Below, piece by piece: positions 55,517-64,000 of a stretch of DNA of 64,000 nt. The notes beneath the pieces are model-generated. The model did no database searches. It was given only the letters and a program-made list of their open reading frames with translations, and was not told the origin of the DNA. Positions within the stretch are counted from its first letter, which is position 1. Each line of letters opens with the position of its first letter. The position numbers and the translations under genes were made by a program. Source of the DNA: Bacteroidota bacterium (GTDB lineage: Bacteria; Bacteroidota; Bacteroidia; Cytophagales; Cytophagaceae); the NCBI GenBank assembly GCA_023428135.1, contig JAEYZG010000005.1:124001-188000 (forward strand). Direction: 5' to 3'.

Positions 55517-56848
55517 TTACCTGACTATAGAAAGTTTTTGGAATTCTAAGAAACCTTCCCCTTCAACTTCCATAAAATATATACCTTCGCTTAGGTTTGT
55601 AATATCAATTTCACCGTCATTTTCTACAGTGGTCCTATGCTTTACCTTTCCTGCACTGTCATAAATCATTACCTTCAAATTCTGAAAATGACTTATTAAT
55701 TTGACCTTATCAGATGCTGGATTAGGAAAAACGACAAACTTTCCTGATAAGTTTTGTTGTCTTGTACTGGTAAGTTCATGTACATTAATATCAATTTCTG
55801 CAACAGCATATCCATCATTGCTTTTCGCTGAAATCTTTGCTGATCCATAACCAACCGCTTTTATATTTCCCATTTCATCTATACTTACTATGGAAGGGTC
55901 TGAAGTGCTCCAGGTTATCGATATATCATCCGCATCTTCAGGATATACAGAGGCTGTTAGTTTTAAAGATGAATCAATCGGCAATGAAATATTGCCTCCA
56001 CTTATTGTTATACTGCTTACTGGCGTAAAACAAGATATTCTGGCTGAAAACCCGGAATTTGCAGATGATGACTCATCTGATGTAAATTTTATGGTTAAGG
56101 CACCGGATAAATTATCAGGGCTAGCTTTTAATGTTTCCGGATAAGATGTTCCGGAGTAAATATCAATCAAAGGTGAAGTTGTATCAGATCCATCATATAC
56201 ATATAACCATTCATGATCTTCTTCAATATCTATTTCATCAAAGTCTAATTGTACCTTTTTTTCTGGCGAAACAGGCAAAACAGTAATAAACCCATTTTCA
56301 TCATCAGAATAATGCCCACTTGTCCCACCCGAATCATATAGACTTATATCGCACGATGTTATTTTCTTTCCACCATTTTTGGGCATAACTAACATTGGAT
56401 CAACACAGGAAGCATATAACTTAAATCCTGCCTTAACTACTGCATAATCCGATTCAAATTTCACAATCAGGACACCCGACGAAGTAGATGCCACAACAGG
56501 GGAAGGTAGAGTAGTCCCAGAAAATGTACCTAACAATGTTTCCGGGGATATTATACTATCATAGACATAAACAAAATCGTATTTATTTTCTACATCAAAA
56601 CTAATAAACTCAAGTTTTACAAACTGGCCTGGCAATCCGGGAATTATAGTTAATGATCCGTTATTTCTTTTTTCGTAGTTTCCATTCTCACCTCCAGAAT
56701 CATAAATAAACATATCACAAGTAGTAATATTTGTATTACCTGTAAATGGAACAAGTGTATAATTATCTTCTTCGGAAACTGGTATATTAACTTGAGCAAA
56801 AATTAGCTGGCTAATAAAAAATAATTTAAGTAAGAATAAATATTTCAT
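55517..56848 (-). CDS. secreted CUB/Ig-like protein with T9SS sorting domain
   Basis: The protein has 443 residues from ATG 56848, preferred over TTG at 56875 because the signal MKYLFLLKLFFISQLIFA starts there. Two CUB-like domains follow (each with TTCD/TSCD, IYDSGG/LYDSGG and YVYD), then a bacterial Ig-like group 2 domain (WSTSDPSIVSIDEMGNIKAVG), and a C-terminal type A sorting domain (FVVFPNPASDKVKL to EGIYFMEVEG and FQKLSIVR) that directs export through the T9SS encoded at the start of this window. Role: surface or extracellular binding protein. Confidence 0.88.
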   Translation of the reverse strand: MKYLFLLKLFFISQLIFAQVNIPVSEEDNYTLVPFTGNTNITTCDMFIYDSGGENGNYEKRNNGSLTIIPGLPGQFVKLEFISFDVENKYDFVYVYDSIISPETLLGTFSGTTLPSPVVASTSSGVLIVKFESDYAVVKAGFKLYASCVDPMLVMPKNGGKKITSCDISLYDSGGTSGHYSDDENGFITVLPVSPEKKVQLDFDEIDIEEDHEWLYVYDGSDTTSPLIDIYSGTSYPETLKASPDNLSGALTIKFTSDESSSANSGFSARISCFTPVSSITISGGNISLPIDSSLKLTASVYPEDADDISITWSTSDPSIVSIDEMGNIKAVGYGSAKISAKSNDGYAVAEIDINVHELTSTRQQNLSGKFVVFPNPASDKVKLISHFQNLKVMIYDSAGKVKHRTTVENDGEIDITNLSEGIYFMEVEGEGFLEFQKLSIVR

Positions 56849-57050
56849 AATAATTAAGAAAAATGGTGAACCCAAATTTCGTAATTATTTAATAATGACA
56901 ACCACAGCTTTGGGGATTTTTTTTAAAGCAGTAGCATTATACTTACTAATAGGCATCCAAGCTTATCAGAATTAATGGATATGTATGTATTGATAAAGCA
57001 GTGACTGCCGATATAGGTAAAATTAAGAATCACCAGACAGTACCAATATC

Positions 57051-57923
57051 TCAACCTTTAGGCAGCGGCACAAAATCCATCTCACCTTTAATCTTAGGAA
57101 ATCTCTGCTCTTTCCAATCTTCCTTGGCTCTTTCTATAGTGTCTTTATCCGAAGCCACAAAATTCCAGTAGATAAATCTTTCTTCATTAAAAGGCTCTCC
57201 ACCAAAAATGTATATAGTGGTATTTTCGCCCATTTCAAACTCACATAGTGAAGCATCCTTAGCAACGAGAATCTGCTTTGGCCCGAAGGTATTGCCTTCG
57301 CTACTTACGGTTCCTTCAAGTATATACATCGCACTTTCTCCAAAGAGTTCGTTACCTATGGATAATTTTGCCTCAGATACTGTCTTTAGTTCCAAAAGAT
57401 AAAGAGGACTATAAACAGGCACCGGTGATTTCTTACCAAAGACTTCTCCCGCTATTAGTTTGAAATGAACACCATCACTATTCCATTCTGGAATTCCCGA
57501 CTCTTCTACATGAACAAATGAAGACTCATCACTTTCATGCTCCTTGGGCAAGGCAACCCATATCTGCAATCCATGCAAAACTTTATCAGAACCTCTGAGA
57601 TATTCAGGAGTTCTTTCGGAATGGACTATCCCTTTGCCTGCCGTCATCCAGTTGACTGCTCCTGGTTTAATCTCCATCTCCACACCAAGGCTATCTCTGT
57701 GCATGATGCTTCCTTCGAAAAGATATGTAAGCGTAGAAAGCCCTATATGGGGATGAGGAGGCACATCGATATTTTCTGTTTCACTCATTTTTGCAGGTCC
57801 CATATGATCAATGAATATGAAAGGACCAACCATTCTTTTTTCTCTGAATGGGAGTAAACGTCCGACCATAAATTTTCCTATATGTGTCGGACGTTCTTCT
57901 ATTATAAGTTTAATATTGGACAT
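57051..57923 (-). CDS. pirin family protein (copy 2)
   Basis: The 290-residue bicupin has the pirin motif FIDHMGP followed by VPPHPHIGLSTLTYLFEG, in which His residues bind the metal, then GAVNWMTAGKGIVHSERT. Pirins are iron-containing cupins, some with quercetinase activity, others regulatory. It lies 11 bp downstream of the first pirin gene, so the two are co-transcribed. Confidence 0.9.
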   Translation of the reverse strand: MSNIKLIIEERPTHIGKFMVGRLLPFREKRMVGPFIFIDHMGPAKMSETENIDVPPHPHIGLSTLTYLFEGSIMHRDSLGVEMEIKPGAVNWMTAGKGIVHSERTPEYLRGSDKVLHGLQIWVALPKEHESDESSFVHVEESGIPEWNSDGVHFKLIAGEVFGKKSPVPVYSPLYLLELKTVSEAKLSIGNELFGESAMYILEGTVSSEGNTFGPKQILVAKDASLCEFEMGENTTIYIFGGEPFNEERFIYWNFVASDKDTIERAKEDWKEQRFPKIKGEMDFVPLPKG

Positions 57924-57934
57924 AGTCAGGAGTC

Positions 57935-58813
57935 TTAGTCTTCCAAATATCCGAATTTTCCACTATTTACATCTTCAAAAGCCTGGATTATTTCTGCTCT
58001 GGTATTCATCACAAAAGGACCATGGGCATAGATAGGCTCATTAATTGGCTTACCGCTTAAAACTAAAACTATTGAATCTTCCAGAGCTTCTATAGTGAAG
58101 TCCTCGGCATTGTTCTCAAAAAGCACAAGGTGATCTGTAAAAACATTTTCTTTATCATTCACCTTTACGCTTCCCTCAATAACCAATATCACAGTATTAT
58201 AATCAGAAGGAAATGAAAACGCGACCTTGCCACCCTTATTCAGCTTGGCATTTTGCATGTTTACAGGAGTAAATGTAAATGCAGGGCCTTTTACTCCCTG
58301 AAATTCTCCGGCAATTACTTCAATCAACCCGGCATTATCAGGAAGCTGTACTTTGCTGATTTCTGCATTGGTAATAGCCTGATACTTCGGTCTAGACATC
58401 TTATCCTTTGCAGGAAGATTAACCCAAAGTTGTACCATCTGAAAGTCTCCACCGGTTTTACTGAAGTTTTCTTCATGATACTCTTTATGTAATACTCCTG
58501 AAGCTGCAGTCATCCATTGTACATCACCTTCTCCTATAATACCTTTATTTCCGGTGCTGTCATGATGTGCTACTTTTCCTTTATATGCTATTGTTACAGT
58601 TTCAAACCCTCTGTGCGGATGAACTCCTACGCCTTTAGGCTTTTGTGTTGGAGGAAAATAAAACTTAGAATTATAATCCATCATAATAAATGGATCCATT
58701 CTTTGCATGTCCAGACGAAATCTGCTTGGAATGAAATTATGCACCCTGAAGCCATCTCCTACCATATGTGGTGCGTTTGGAGATGCTACAATTTCTATAT
58801 TTCTCATTGCCAT
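57935..58813 (-). CDS. pirin family protein (copy 1)
   Basis: The 292-residue bicupin has FIMMDYNSKFYF, then VGVHPHRGFETVTIAYKG and GDVQWMTAASGVLHKEYHEE. It differs substantially from the adjacent pirin, so this is an old duplication. The upstream region holds a tandem FNR-like repeat shared with the divergent dsbA-family gene. Either ATG 58813 or 58807 may be the start. Confidence 0.9.
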   Translation of the reverse strand: MAMRNIEIVASPNAPHMVGDGFRVHNFIPSRFRLDMQRMDPFIMMDYNSKFYFPPTQKPKGVGVHPHRGFETVTIAYKGKVAHHDSTGNKGIIGEGDVQWMTAASGVLHKEYHEENFSKTGGDFQMVQLWVNLPAKDKMSRPKYQAITNAEISKVQLPDNAGLIEVIAGEFQGVKGPAFTFTPVNMQNAKLNKGGKVAFSFPSDYNTVILVIEGSVKVNDKENVFTDHLVLFENNAEDFTIEALEDSIVLVLSGKPINEPIYAHGPFVMNTRAEIIQAFEDVNSGKFGYLED

Positions 58814-58863
58814 AACTTTAATTGTTATTTATGATGTAAAACTAGTTGGTTTGGTTTTATTAA

Positions 58864-58903
58864 ACATTGATCTAAGACAAGATTATACATTGATCTAAGG
58901 CAA
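58864..58903. promoter_or_regulatory. tandem FNR/CRP-like sites between pirin and DsbA-family genes
   Basis: ACATTGATCTAAGACAA (58864-58880) and ACATTGATCTAAGGCAA (58887-58903) are direct repeats 23 bp apart with one difference. Each contains TTGATnnnnnnCAA, close to the FNR-family box TTGATnnnnATCAA. Confidence 0.55.
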
Positions 58904-59062
58904 TAAAAAGTCTCATTATACTCTTCAACAAAATTGAGTTCCTTTTTAATAAAACTTTTATAAATTCCTTTTAAAAGTCGCTAAACAGTGGTTATTTGTT
59001 ATTTAAAATCATGGGAACTATTTTGGCTCCGACTTATCTTAAAATATAATAAACTGTTTTTT

Positions 59063-59749
59063 ATGAAACCAAAAATAAAAATTGCCATTGCATCTGATGT
59101 AGTATGCCCATGGTGCTATATCGGGAAAAGAAGAATTGAGAAAGCAATAGATCAACTTCAAAATGATTACGATTTTGATATTAGCTATCTTCCTTTCGAA
59201 TTAAATCCTGGAACTCCCAAAGAAGGTTATAACCAGAAAGAATATCTTTCAAATAAATTTGGAGGAGAAGAAAGATATGAACAAATCACAAATAATGTCA
59301 CAAGTGTCGCAGCCCAGGATGGCCTGAAGTTTGACTTCAGCAAACAACTCAAATCTCCTAACACTTTAGATTCTCATAGAATCATCTGGTTTGCCGAGAA
59401 AACAGGTAAACAAAGAGCAACGGTTGAAGCTTTCTTTAAAGCATATTTTGAAGATGGAGTTGATCTGACCAAAAAGGAAAATCTTATCTCTGTCGCGACC
59501 TCTGCGGGTCTTGAAGCTGAAAAGGTAAAAGCTCTTTTAGAATCTGACGAAGGGCTGGATGAAGTAAAAGAGTCTGAACGTTTTATTCAAGGTGCCGGAG
59601 TTTCAGGGGTCCCTTTTTATATTATCAATGATAAGTATGGGATCTCCGGAGCACAGCCTGCCGATGTCTTTGTGAAGGCATTAAAAGATATTGCTGCAGA
59701 GACACCTCTTCAGGGAGAGTCTTGTGAAGTGGATGGAAAAAATTGTTAA
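59063..59749 (+). CDS. DsbA-family (FrnE-like) thiol oxidoreductase
   Basis: The protein has 228 residues from ATG 59063; the in-frame extension from 58988 is unlikely. Motif DVVCPWCYIGKRR holds the CxxC site typical of FrnE/HCCA-isomerase-like DsbA proteins. GVSGVPFYIINDKYGISGAQ gives the cis-Pro loop and C-terminal thioredoxin-fold strand. No signal peptide, so it acts in the cytosol. Further Cys near the C-terminus (ESCEVDGKNC) are typical of the Bacteroidota members. Confidence 0.88.
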   Translation: MKPKIKIAIASDVVCPWCYIGKRRIEKAIDQLQNDYDFDISYLPFELNPGTPKEGYNQKEYLSNKFGGEERYEQITNNVTSVAAQDGLKFDFSKQLKSPNTLDSHRIIWFAEKTGKQRATVEAFFKAYFEDGVDLTKKENLISVATSAGLEAEKVKALLESDEGLDEVKESERFIQGAGVSGVPFYIINDKYGISGAQPADVFVKALKDIAAETPLQGESCEVDGKNC

Positions 59750-59768
59750 GCATCATAACAGTAAAATA

Positions 59769-59802
59769 AAAAGCCCTCTAAAGATTTTCCAGAGGGCTTT
59801 TA
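59769..59802. terminator. bidirectional terminator
   Basis: AAAAGCCCTCT (59769-59779) / AGAGGGCTTTT (59791-59801) between the convergent DsbA-family and DUF58 genes. Confidence 0.9.
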
Positions 59803-59823
59803 TTTTAATAATTGACTAATCCT

Positions 59824-61158
59824 CTATATCAAATTCCTCGATTTCAACTCCAGGTATTTATTAATGGTATTTACGGTAAGCGCTTCAGGACTCGTATAAA
59901 TAGTATAGATACCATACTTCTGAAATTCAATACTGATCTGCCTTTTCTCATACAAAAACTTTTCAGCAATTGTCTTTGTATAAATCTCCTCAAGTGAATT
60001 TACGTCTCCCGCATTAGCAACTTTACTTAATTCTGTATTCTCAAAAAATATTACCACCACAAGGTGTCTGGCAGAAAGTTTCTTCAGATAAGAAAGTTGC
60101 CTCCTTGCAGAAGTTATACCTTCAAAGTTTGTATAAATCATTAAAAGACTTCTCCTTGATATCTTTCTGCTGAGATAGACATAAAGCGAAGCAAAGTCAT
60201 GTTCCGGATAGGCAGTCTTTTCTTTATACAGCGTCTCAGATATTGTATTTAACTGAGTGGATATCCTGTCTGCTTTAACGAAGGCTGTTACTTTATTAGA
60301 GAAGATTGCCAGGCCCGCCTTGTCATCTTTCTTCAGTGCAATGTTAGACATTACAAGACTGCTGTTAATTGAATAATCAAGTAATGTCATTCCGTTGAAA
60401 GGCATTTTCATTGTCCTTCCTTTGTCAATGATGCTGTATATATCCTGCGCCTTTTCGTCCTGATATTGATTGACCATCAGATGGCCTCTTCTTGCTGTAG
60501 CCCTCCAGTTAATACTTCTGATATCATCTCCAAGACTGTAGTCCCTTATCTGCTCAAATTCTAAATTATGACCTAATTTCCTAAGCTTTTTTATCCCCTG
60601 ATCTCTTAGCTTATCTGTAAAGGCAAGCAGTTCATATTTGCGCATCTGAAGAAAAGAAGGATAAACTTTTACATTGAATGAACCATCGAACATATACTTT
60701 CTTTTGACCAGTCTGAAAGGTGACTGAGCATAAATATTTATAGATCCGAAATTATACTCTCCCCTTTTTACTGGTCTTAAAGAATAGCCTATTTCCTTAT
60801 CAAGTCCTGGCTTTAAAGTATCATGAATTTCAAAATCTCTCTTCTGAAACTGAAAAGGAATTTCATCTATGATCGTAATATTAACAGTAAAAGGATACTT
60901 GTTCTTTATTCTTATTCCTATATGATTTTCATCTCCATTAGAAAACCTTTCTGAGCATATTCTGCCTCCATCTATCCCCGATTTCATCCTGTATAAGATT
61001 GCAATATCAATACTCAAAATTATCAGCAGGCAAATTAATGTAATCCATGCAGGCAACAATAGAAATGGGAAGAAGAATGCCAGTATATAGAATACTACAT
61101 TACCTCCAATAAGGAAAAAAAATAATAAATTAAAATAAAGAGACTTTAACAATTTCAT
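59824..61158 (-). CDS. DUF58 domain protein
   Basis: The 444-residue protein has two N-terminal membrane helices (about 9-30 and 33-51), a beta-rich segment and the DUF58 core RDYSLGDDIRSINWRATARRGHLMVNQYQDE followed by a VWA-like fold. DUF58 proteins are usual partners of MoxR ATPases. The gene begins directly where the MoxR gene ends (no spacer), showing translational coupling. Confidence 0.9.
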   Translation of the reverse strand: MKLLKSLYFNLLFFFLIGGNVVFYILAFFFPFLLLPAWITLICLLIILSIDIAILYRMKSGIDGGRICSERFSNGDENHIGIRIKNKYPFTVNITIIDEIPFQFQKRDFEIHDTLKPGLDKEIGYSLRPVKRGEYNFGSINIYAQSPFRLVKRKYMFDGSFNVKVYPSFLQMRKYELLAFTDKLRDQGIKKLRKLGHNLEFEQIRDYSLGDDIRSINWRATARRGHLMVNQYQDEKAQDIYSIIDKGRTMKMPFNGMTLLDYSINSSLVMSNIALKKDDKAGLAIFSNKVTAFVKADRISTQLNTISETLYKEKTAYPEHDFASLYVYLSRKISRRSLLMIYTNFEGITSARRQLSYLKKLSARHLVVVIFFENTELSKVANAGDVNSLEEIYTKTIAEKFLYEKRQISIEFQKYGIYTIYTSPEALTVNTINKYLELKSRNLI

Positions 61159-62136
61159 CTATCTGGGCACTTCAATCTTTTTAATAATTTGTTTCAGTAC
61201 ATCACTGACCGTAACACCTTCCATCTCTTTTTCAGCAGTAACTACCACCCTGTGCTCAAGCACCGGAGCAGTCACTTCCTGGATATCTTCCGGAGTTACA
61301 AAGTCTCTTCCTCTGATTGCAGCTATAGCTTTTGATGCTCTCAATATTGCAACCGATGCTCTTGGCGAAGCTCCCAGATATAATGATGCATTGTTTCTTG
61401 TTTCCTGAATAATAGAAGTGATATAACGGATAAGATGATCTTCAACATGTACTTTTTGAACAGCCGCTCTTATCTCCTTTATTTCCTGTTTGGATAAAAC
61501 AGCATTGACCCTCGATAAATCAGCTCTGCTGCCATTCAGGTGAGCATCTTTTAATATTAAAAATTCTTCGTCAGCCTGAGGATATCTTACAACTATTTTA
61601 AACAGGAAACGATCCAATTGTGCTTCCGGAAGCTTGTATGTACCTTCCTGATCGATGGGATTCTGTGTTGCAAGAATCATAAACGGAGGATCCATCAGAT
61701 ATGTATTGCCATCTACAGTGACCTGCCTTTCTTCCATCACCTCAAACAATGCTGCTTGAGTTTTTGCCGGAGCTCTGTTGATTTCATCAATCAATACTAT
61801 ATTGGAAAATATAGGACCTTTCTTAAAATCAAATTCTGTAGATTTTTGATTAAATACCGAAACTCCGGTTACATCCGACGGCATTAAATCAGGAGTAAAC
61901 TGAATCCTGCTGAAGTCTGCCGAAATCGTTCTTGCAAGGACTTTTGAAGTAAGTGTTTTCGCCACACCAGGAACACCTTCTATCAAAACATGTCCATCCG
62001 CAAGAATAGAAGCCAAAAGAAGCTCTACCATTGTCTCCTGGCCTACTATAACTTTTCTTACTTCATCCTTTATCTTCACAATAGAATTGGCAACTATGCT
62101 AAGATCTATCTTATTCTCAAACATTTCGTTTTGCAT
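61159..62136 (-). CDS. MoxR-family AAA ATPase
   Basis: The 325-residue protein has Walker A GVPGVAKT, Walker B IVLIDEINRAPAKTQAALFEV, and MILATQNPIDQEGTYKLPEAQLDRF. It is the ATPase of the DUF4129-DUF4350-MoxR-DUF58 operon, a MoxR set common in Bacteroidota. It is only distantly similar to the MoxR at 47818. Confidence 0.93.
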   Translation of the reverse strand: MQNEMFENKIDLSIVANSIVKIKDEVRKVIVGQETMVELLLASILADGHVLIEGVPGVAKTLTSKVLARTISADFSRIQFTPDLMPSDVTGVSVFNQKSTEFDFKKGPIFSNIVLIDEINRAPAKTQAALFEVMEERQVTVDGNTYLMDPPFMILATQNPIDQEGTYKLPEAQLDRFLFKIVVRYPQADEEFLILKDAHLNGSRADLSRVNAVLSKQEIKEIRAAVQKVHVEDHLIRYITSIIQETRNNASLYLGASPRASVAILRASKAIAAIRGRDFVTPEDIQEVTAPVLEHRVVVTAEKEMEGVTVSDVLKQIIKKIEVPR

Positions 62137-62137
62137 A

Positions 62138-63352
62138 TTATCTGCAATTTTTTAAAAAGTCTTCTATCAGGTTATTTAATTTAATCAGATCATCTCCACT
62201 CAGAGAAGATTTACTTTTTATTGTATCTATATATTTCAACAATCGATTCACCTTTACCTCTTCTATTCCAGATTTGGCGATCAGCCTCTCTTCAAAGTCA
62301 GGGTCTGAGGTCTGCAAATAGTAATGATTTTTTACGTAATCGATAAAATACACAATTTTCTTATCAGCTATATTCTTATGATTTCCTTTCGAAAAATAAA
62401 GATTACTAACTGTTTTAATAAACTCAAGTGAATTATTTGGAACGGTTTCAATAATGGGAATAATACGCTGTTTTCTCTTTCCCTCAAACATTATAAAAAG
62501 AAATGCAGCAAGCATGGTAAGATAGAGGCTATAACGCAGTGCATTATTCTCAAGCACAAACCTCAAAGGATTAGTTGACACCACTACTTCACCGTGATAG
62601 TAGATATCCCATAAGATAGTTCTGTCTGGCTGAAGGAAATTAAAACTCTTTTCAATAAATGACTTTCCTGATGGCTGAGTGAAATAATAGTTGGTATAGG
62701 CAAGCGGAAATGAAGAAAGGAAAAGCCTTCCCTTTCCAATGCGCTTATATAACATAACCGGTTCCCTTTTTGAAGTAGTAGCCAACACACTGTTTTCAGG
62801 ATATTTATTTAAGCTGTCAAATACAGCGAAAATATGACTGTTTTCAAATTTGTATGTGTTTTGTTTTTCAGAATAGGGAGCTACAAAACCGAGTTCAACA
62901 GTATCCGAAGCTTTTCTGTATAAAGAATCACTATTTAAATTAAGATCTTTGAAGAAATTTGCACCAGCATAAAAACGTAATGAATCTTCTGCCTCATTAG
63001 AAAAAAAAGATGCTGCAATAAATACATCATTACCTTTGCTCAGAATATCCTTTAGTGCAACAATATCTTCTGTTGAAGGATTAAACTGATCACCTATAAT
63101 AATATAATTAAAGGTTGAATCAGCAAATTCCTTTTCTGTTTCAAAGATTGTCTTTCTGGAAGTAGTAATCTTTGAATTTTTAAAATACCCTGGTAATAGT
63201 TTAAACAAACCATAAGACCCAAAAGGGCTTTTCTTTTCCACAGAGTAATTATGAGACCAGTCAATAGGTTCAGGCTGGTTGTATTCCACAACGATCAGCA
63301 GAATAAACAATGACAATAAACCCAATCCATATTTCACCTCCTTCTTCTTCAT
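62138..63352 (-). CDS. DUF4350 membrane protein
   Basis: The 404-residue protein has an N-terminal membrane helix (about 8-24), an extracytoplasmic glutamine-amidotransferase-like region (KKSPFGSYGLFKLLPGYF, then NYIIIGDQFNPS) and a second helix (about 272-290) before a cytoplasmic helical tail. This matches DUF4350 proteins of MoxR-DUF58 clusters. It overlaps the upstream DUF4129 gene by 4 bp (ATGA). Confidence 0.8.
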   Translation of the reverse strand: MKKKEVKYGLGLLSLFILLIVVEYNQPEPIDWSHNYSVEKKSPFGSYGLFKLLPGYFKNSKITTSRKTIFETEKEFADSTFNYIIIGDQFNPSTEDIVALKDILSKGNDVFIAASFFSNEAEDSLRFYAGANFFKDLNLNSDSLYRKASDTVELGFVAPYSEKQNTYKFENSHIFAVFDSLNKYPENSVLATTSKREPVMLYKRIGKGRLFLSSFPLAYTNYYFTQPSGKSFIEKSFNFLQPDRTILWDIYYHGEVVVSTNPLRFVLENNALRYSLYLTMLAAFLFIMFEGKRKQRIIPIIETVPNNSLEFIKTVSNLYFSKGNHKNIADKKIVYFIDYVKNHYYLQTSDPDFEERLIAKSGIEEVKVNRLLKYIDTIKSKSSLSGDDLIKLNNLIEDFLKNCR

Positions 63353-64000
63353 TTAACAAGCCTCCTGTCAAAGTTTCTGAAATTTTCTCTCAGCTTCTCA
63401 AATAACTGCTTATCCGGAATATATTCTCCATACCATATTCTCTCAAATGCCAATGCATTTTCCTTAAATGATGCTGCATAATCCCTGCTCTTTAGTTCCC
63501 ATGAATAATCTCTGTTAGTTTTATCAGGAGCCCATTGTATCAACTGAAGCGTATTCAGATTGCTCAGGTTTGAAAGGAACAAATATCTTACAGCTAACCT
63601 GTAATCTTCTGCTTTAATAGCCTTTTCTATGGCTTCATCTAGATTAGATCCTTTAAGGTCCTCCTCTGTAAATACAGGATTTTGTTTAACTCCTTCTGTA
63701 CTTCTATAAAATAACCATCCCTTTTCAGCTTTGATAACCTTTATCAGAAACCATAAAAAAATAGCAATAGCTATAGCATAGATGACATAGTTTACCCATT
63801 TAATATTTACTATGTTGAAATCTTTGCCAAACAAGCTTCTGAGAAAAGAGCTGAAAATTTCTCCTAACCAGTCAAAGAATGCATTTGCCTGAGGGTGGTA
63901 ATTAAAATCTGATTCAGATCTTAGTTCATTCCAATCCTTGGTATTAAACTCCTGATGATTAAGTTGCAAAGCATTGGTATCAGCCTGTGCAAAGCAATCA
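63349..64000 (-). CDS. DUF4129-type membrane protein (5' end beyond window)
   Basis: The frame stays open to the window edge: before the TTG at 63969 it reads DCFAQADTNA, the end of a signal peptide, so the true start is outside the window. The visible part has one membrane helix (about 60-85 from the TTG) and a C-terminal DUF4129-like domain (EDYRLAVRYLFLSNLSNL, FERIWYGEY). It is the first visible gene of the MoxR-DUF58 operon. Confidence 0.78.
   Translation of the reverse strand, partial: DCFAQADTNALQLNHQEFNTKDWNELRSESDFNYHPQANAFFDWLGEIFSSFLRSLFGKDFNIVNIKWVNYVIYAIAIAIFLWFLIKVIKAEKGWLFYRSTEGVKQNPVFTEEDLKGSNLDEAIEKAIKAEDYRLAVRYLFLSNLSNLNTLQLIQWAPDKTNRDYSWELKSRDYAASFKENALAFERIWYGEYIPDKQLFEKLRENFRNFDRRLVK

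Noticed and set aside
58988..59062. N-terminal extension of the DsbA-family protein
   Set aside because: The extra 25 residues do not form a signal peptide and the family normally starts just before the CxxC strand, at ATG 59063.

Overview
The window reads as a chromosomal segment of a low-G+C gliding-type Bacteroidota, most likely of the Cytophagales (a Sporocytophaga or Cytophaga-like bacterium; the genus is inference). The evidence is a complete porP-gldK-gldL-gldM-gldN type IX secretion (T9SS) core cluster, a cargo protein with a C-terminal T9SS sorting domain, hemD next to a DUF4271 gene, Bacteroidota-type promoters (TTG-N19-TAnnTTTG before a tRNA) and the absence of Shine-Dalgarno sequences at most starts.

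Layout. 1-202: 3' end of uvrC. 263-5952 (minus): T9SS core operon. 6096-10927 (minus): hemD, DUF4271 membrane protein, WecA/MraY-like glycan-lipid transferase, Omp85-type outer-membrane protein. 10943-24960 (plus): hemW, a small TerB-like protein, GH15 glucoamylase-like enzyme, M1 metallopeptidase, a small outer-membrane protein, and the alpha-2-macroglobulin/PBP1C pair. 25064-33969 (minus): a lipoprotein, then a heavy-metal RND efflux system (RND pump, adaptor, TolC-like channel) preceded by its sensor kinase and response regulator. 34257-43385 (mostly minus): coiled-coil membrane protein, small secreted protein, NDH-2, uvrA, lytic transglycosylase, LOG protein, TIGR01777 epimerase. 43490-47556 (plus): secreted and membrane orphans including a VWA protein. 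47818-51953: MoxR ATPase, DUF486, DUF3108, RDD and arginase-like genes. 52099-55433: tRNA-Gly, tRNA-Leu and a small islet bounded by copies of the tRNA-Leu 3' end that carries a large 2OG-Fe(II) oxygenase. 55517-59749: CUB/Ig-like T9SS cargo, two pirins, a DsbA/FrnE-like oxidoreductase. 59824-64000 (minus): DUF58-MoxR-DUF4350-DUF4129 operon, cut by the window end.

The most notable non-coding observation is a shared regulatory architecture. Upstream of the TolC/RND efflux operon and upstream of the coiled-coil protein gene there are four TTAAAA-type hexamers repeated at exactly 11 bp, each array lying 14 bp from a CAAAG (-7-like) element. This is what a tandem OmpR/PhoB-family response-regulator site looks like, and it suggests that the linked two-component system controls both transcription units. 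Other structural signals are a 192-bp tandem duplication of the uvrA 3' end, a terminator hairpin that supplies the stop codons of two convergent genes, a triplicated tRNA-Leu tail flanking the oxygenase islet, an inverted-repeat element, and a tandem FNR-like site between pirin and dsbA genes. No CRISPR array, prophage or intact insertion sequence was seen.
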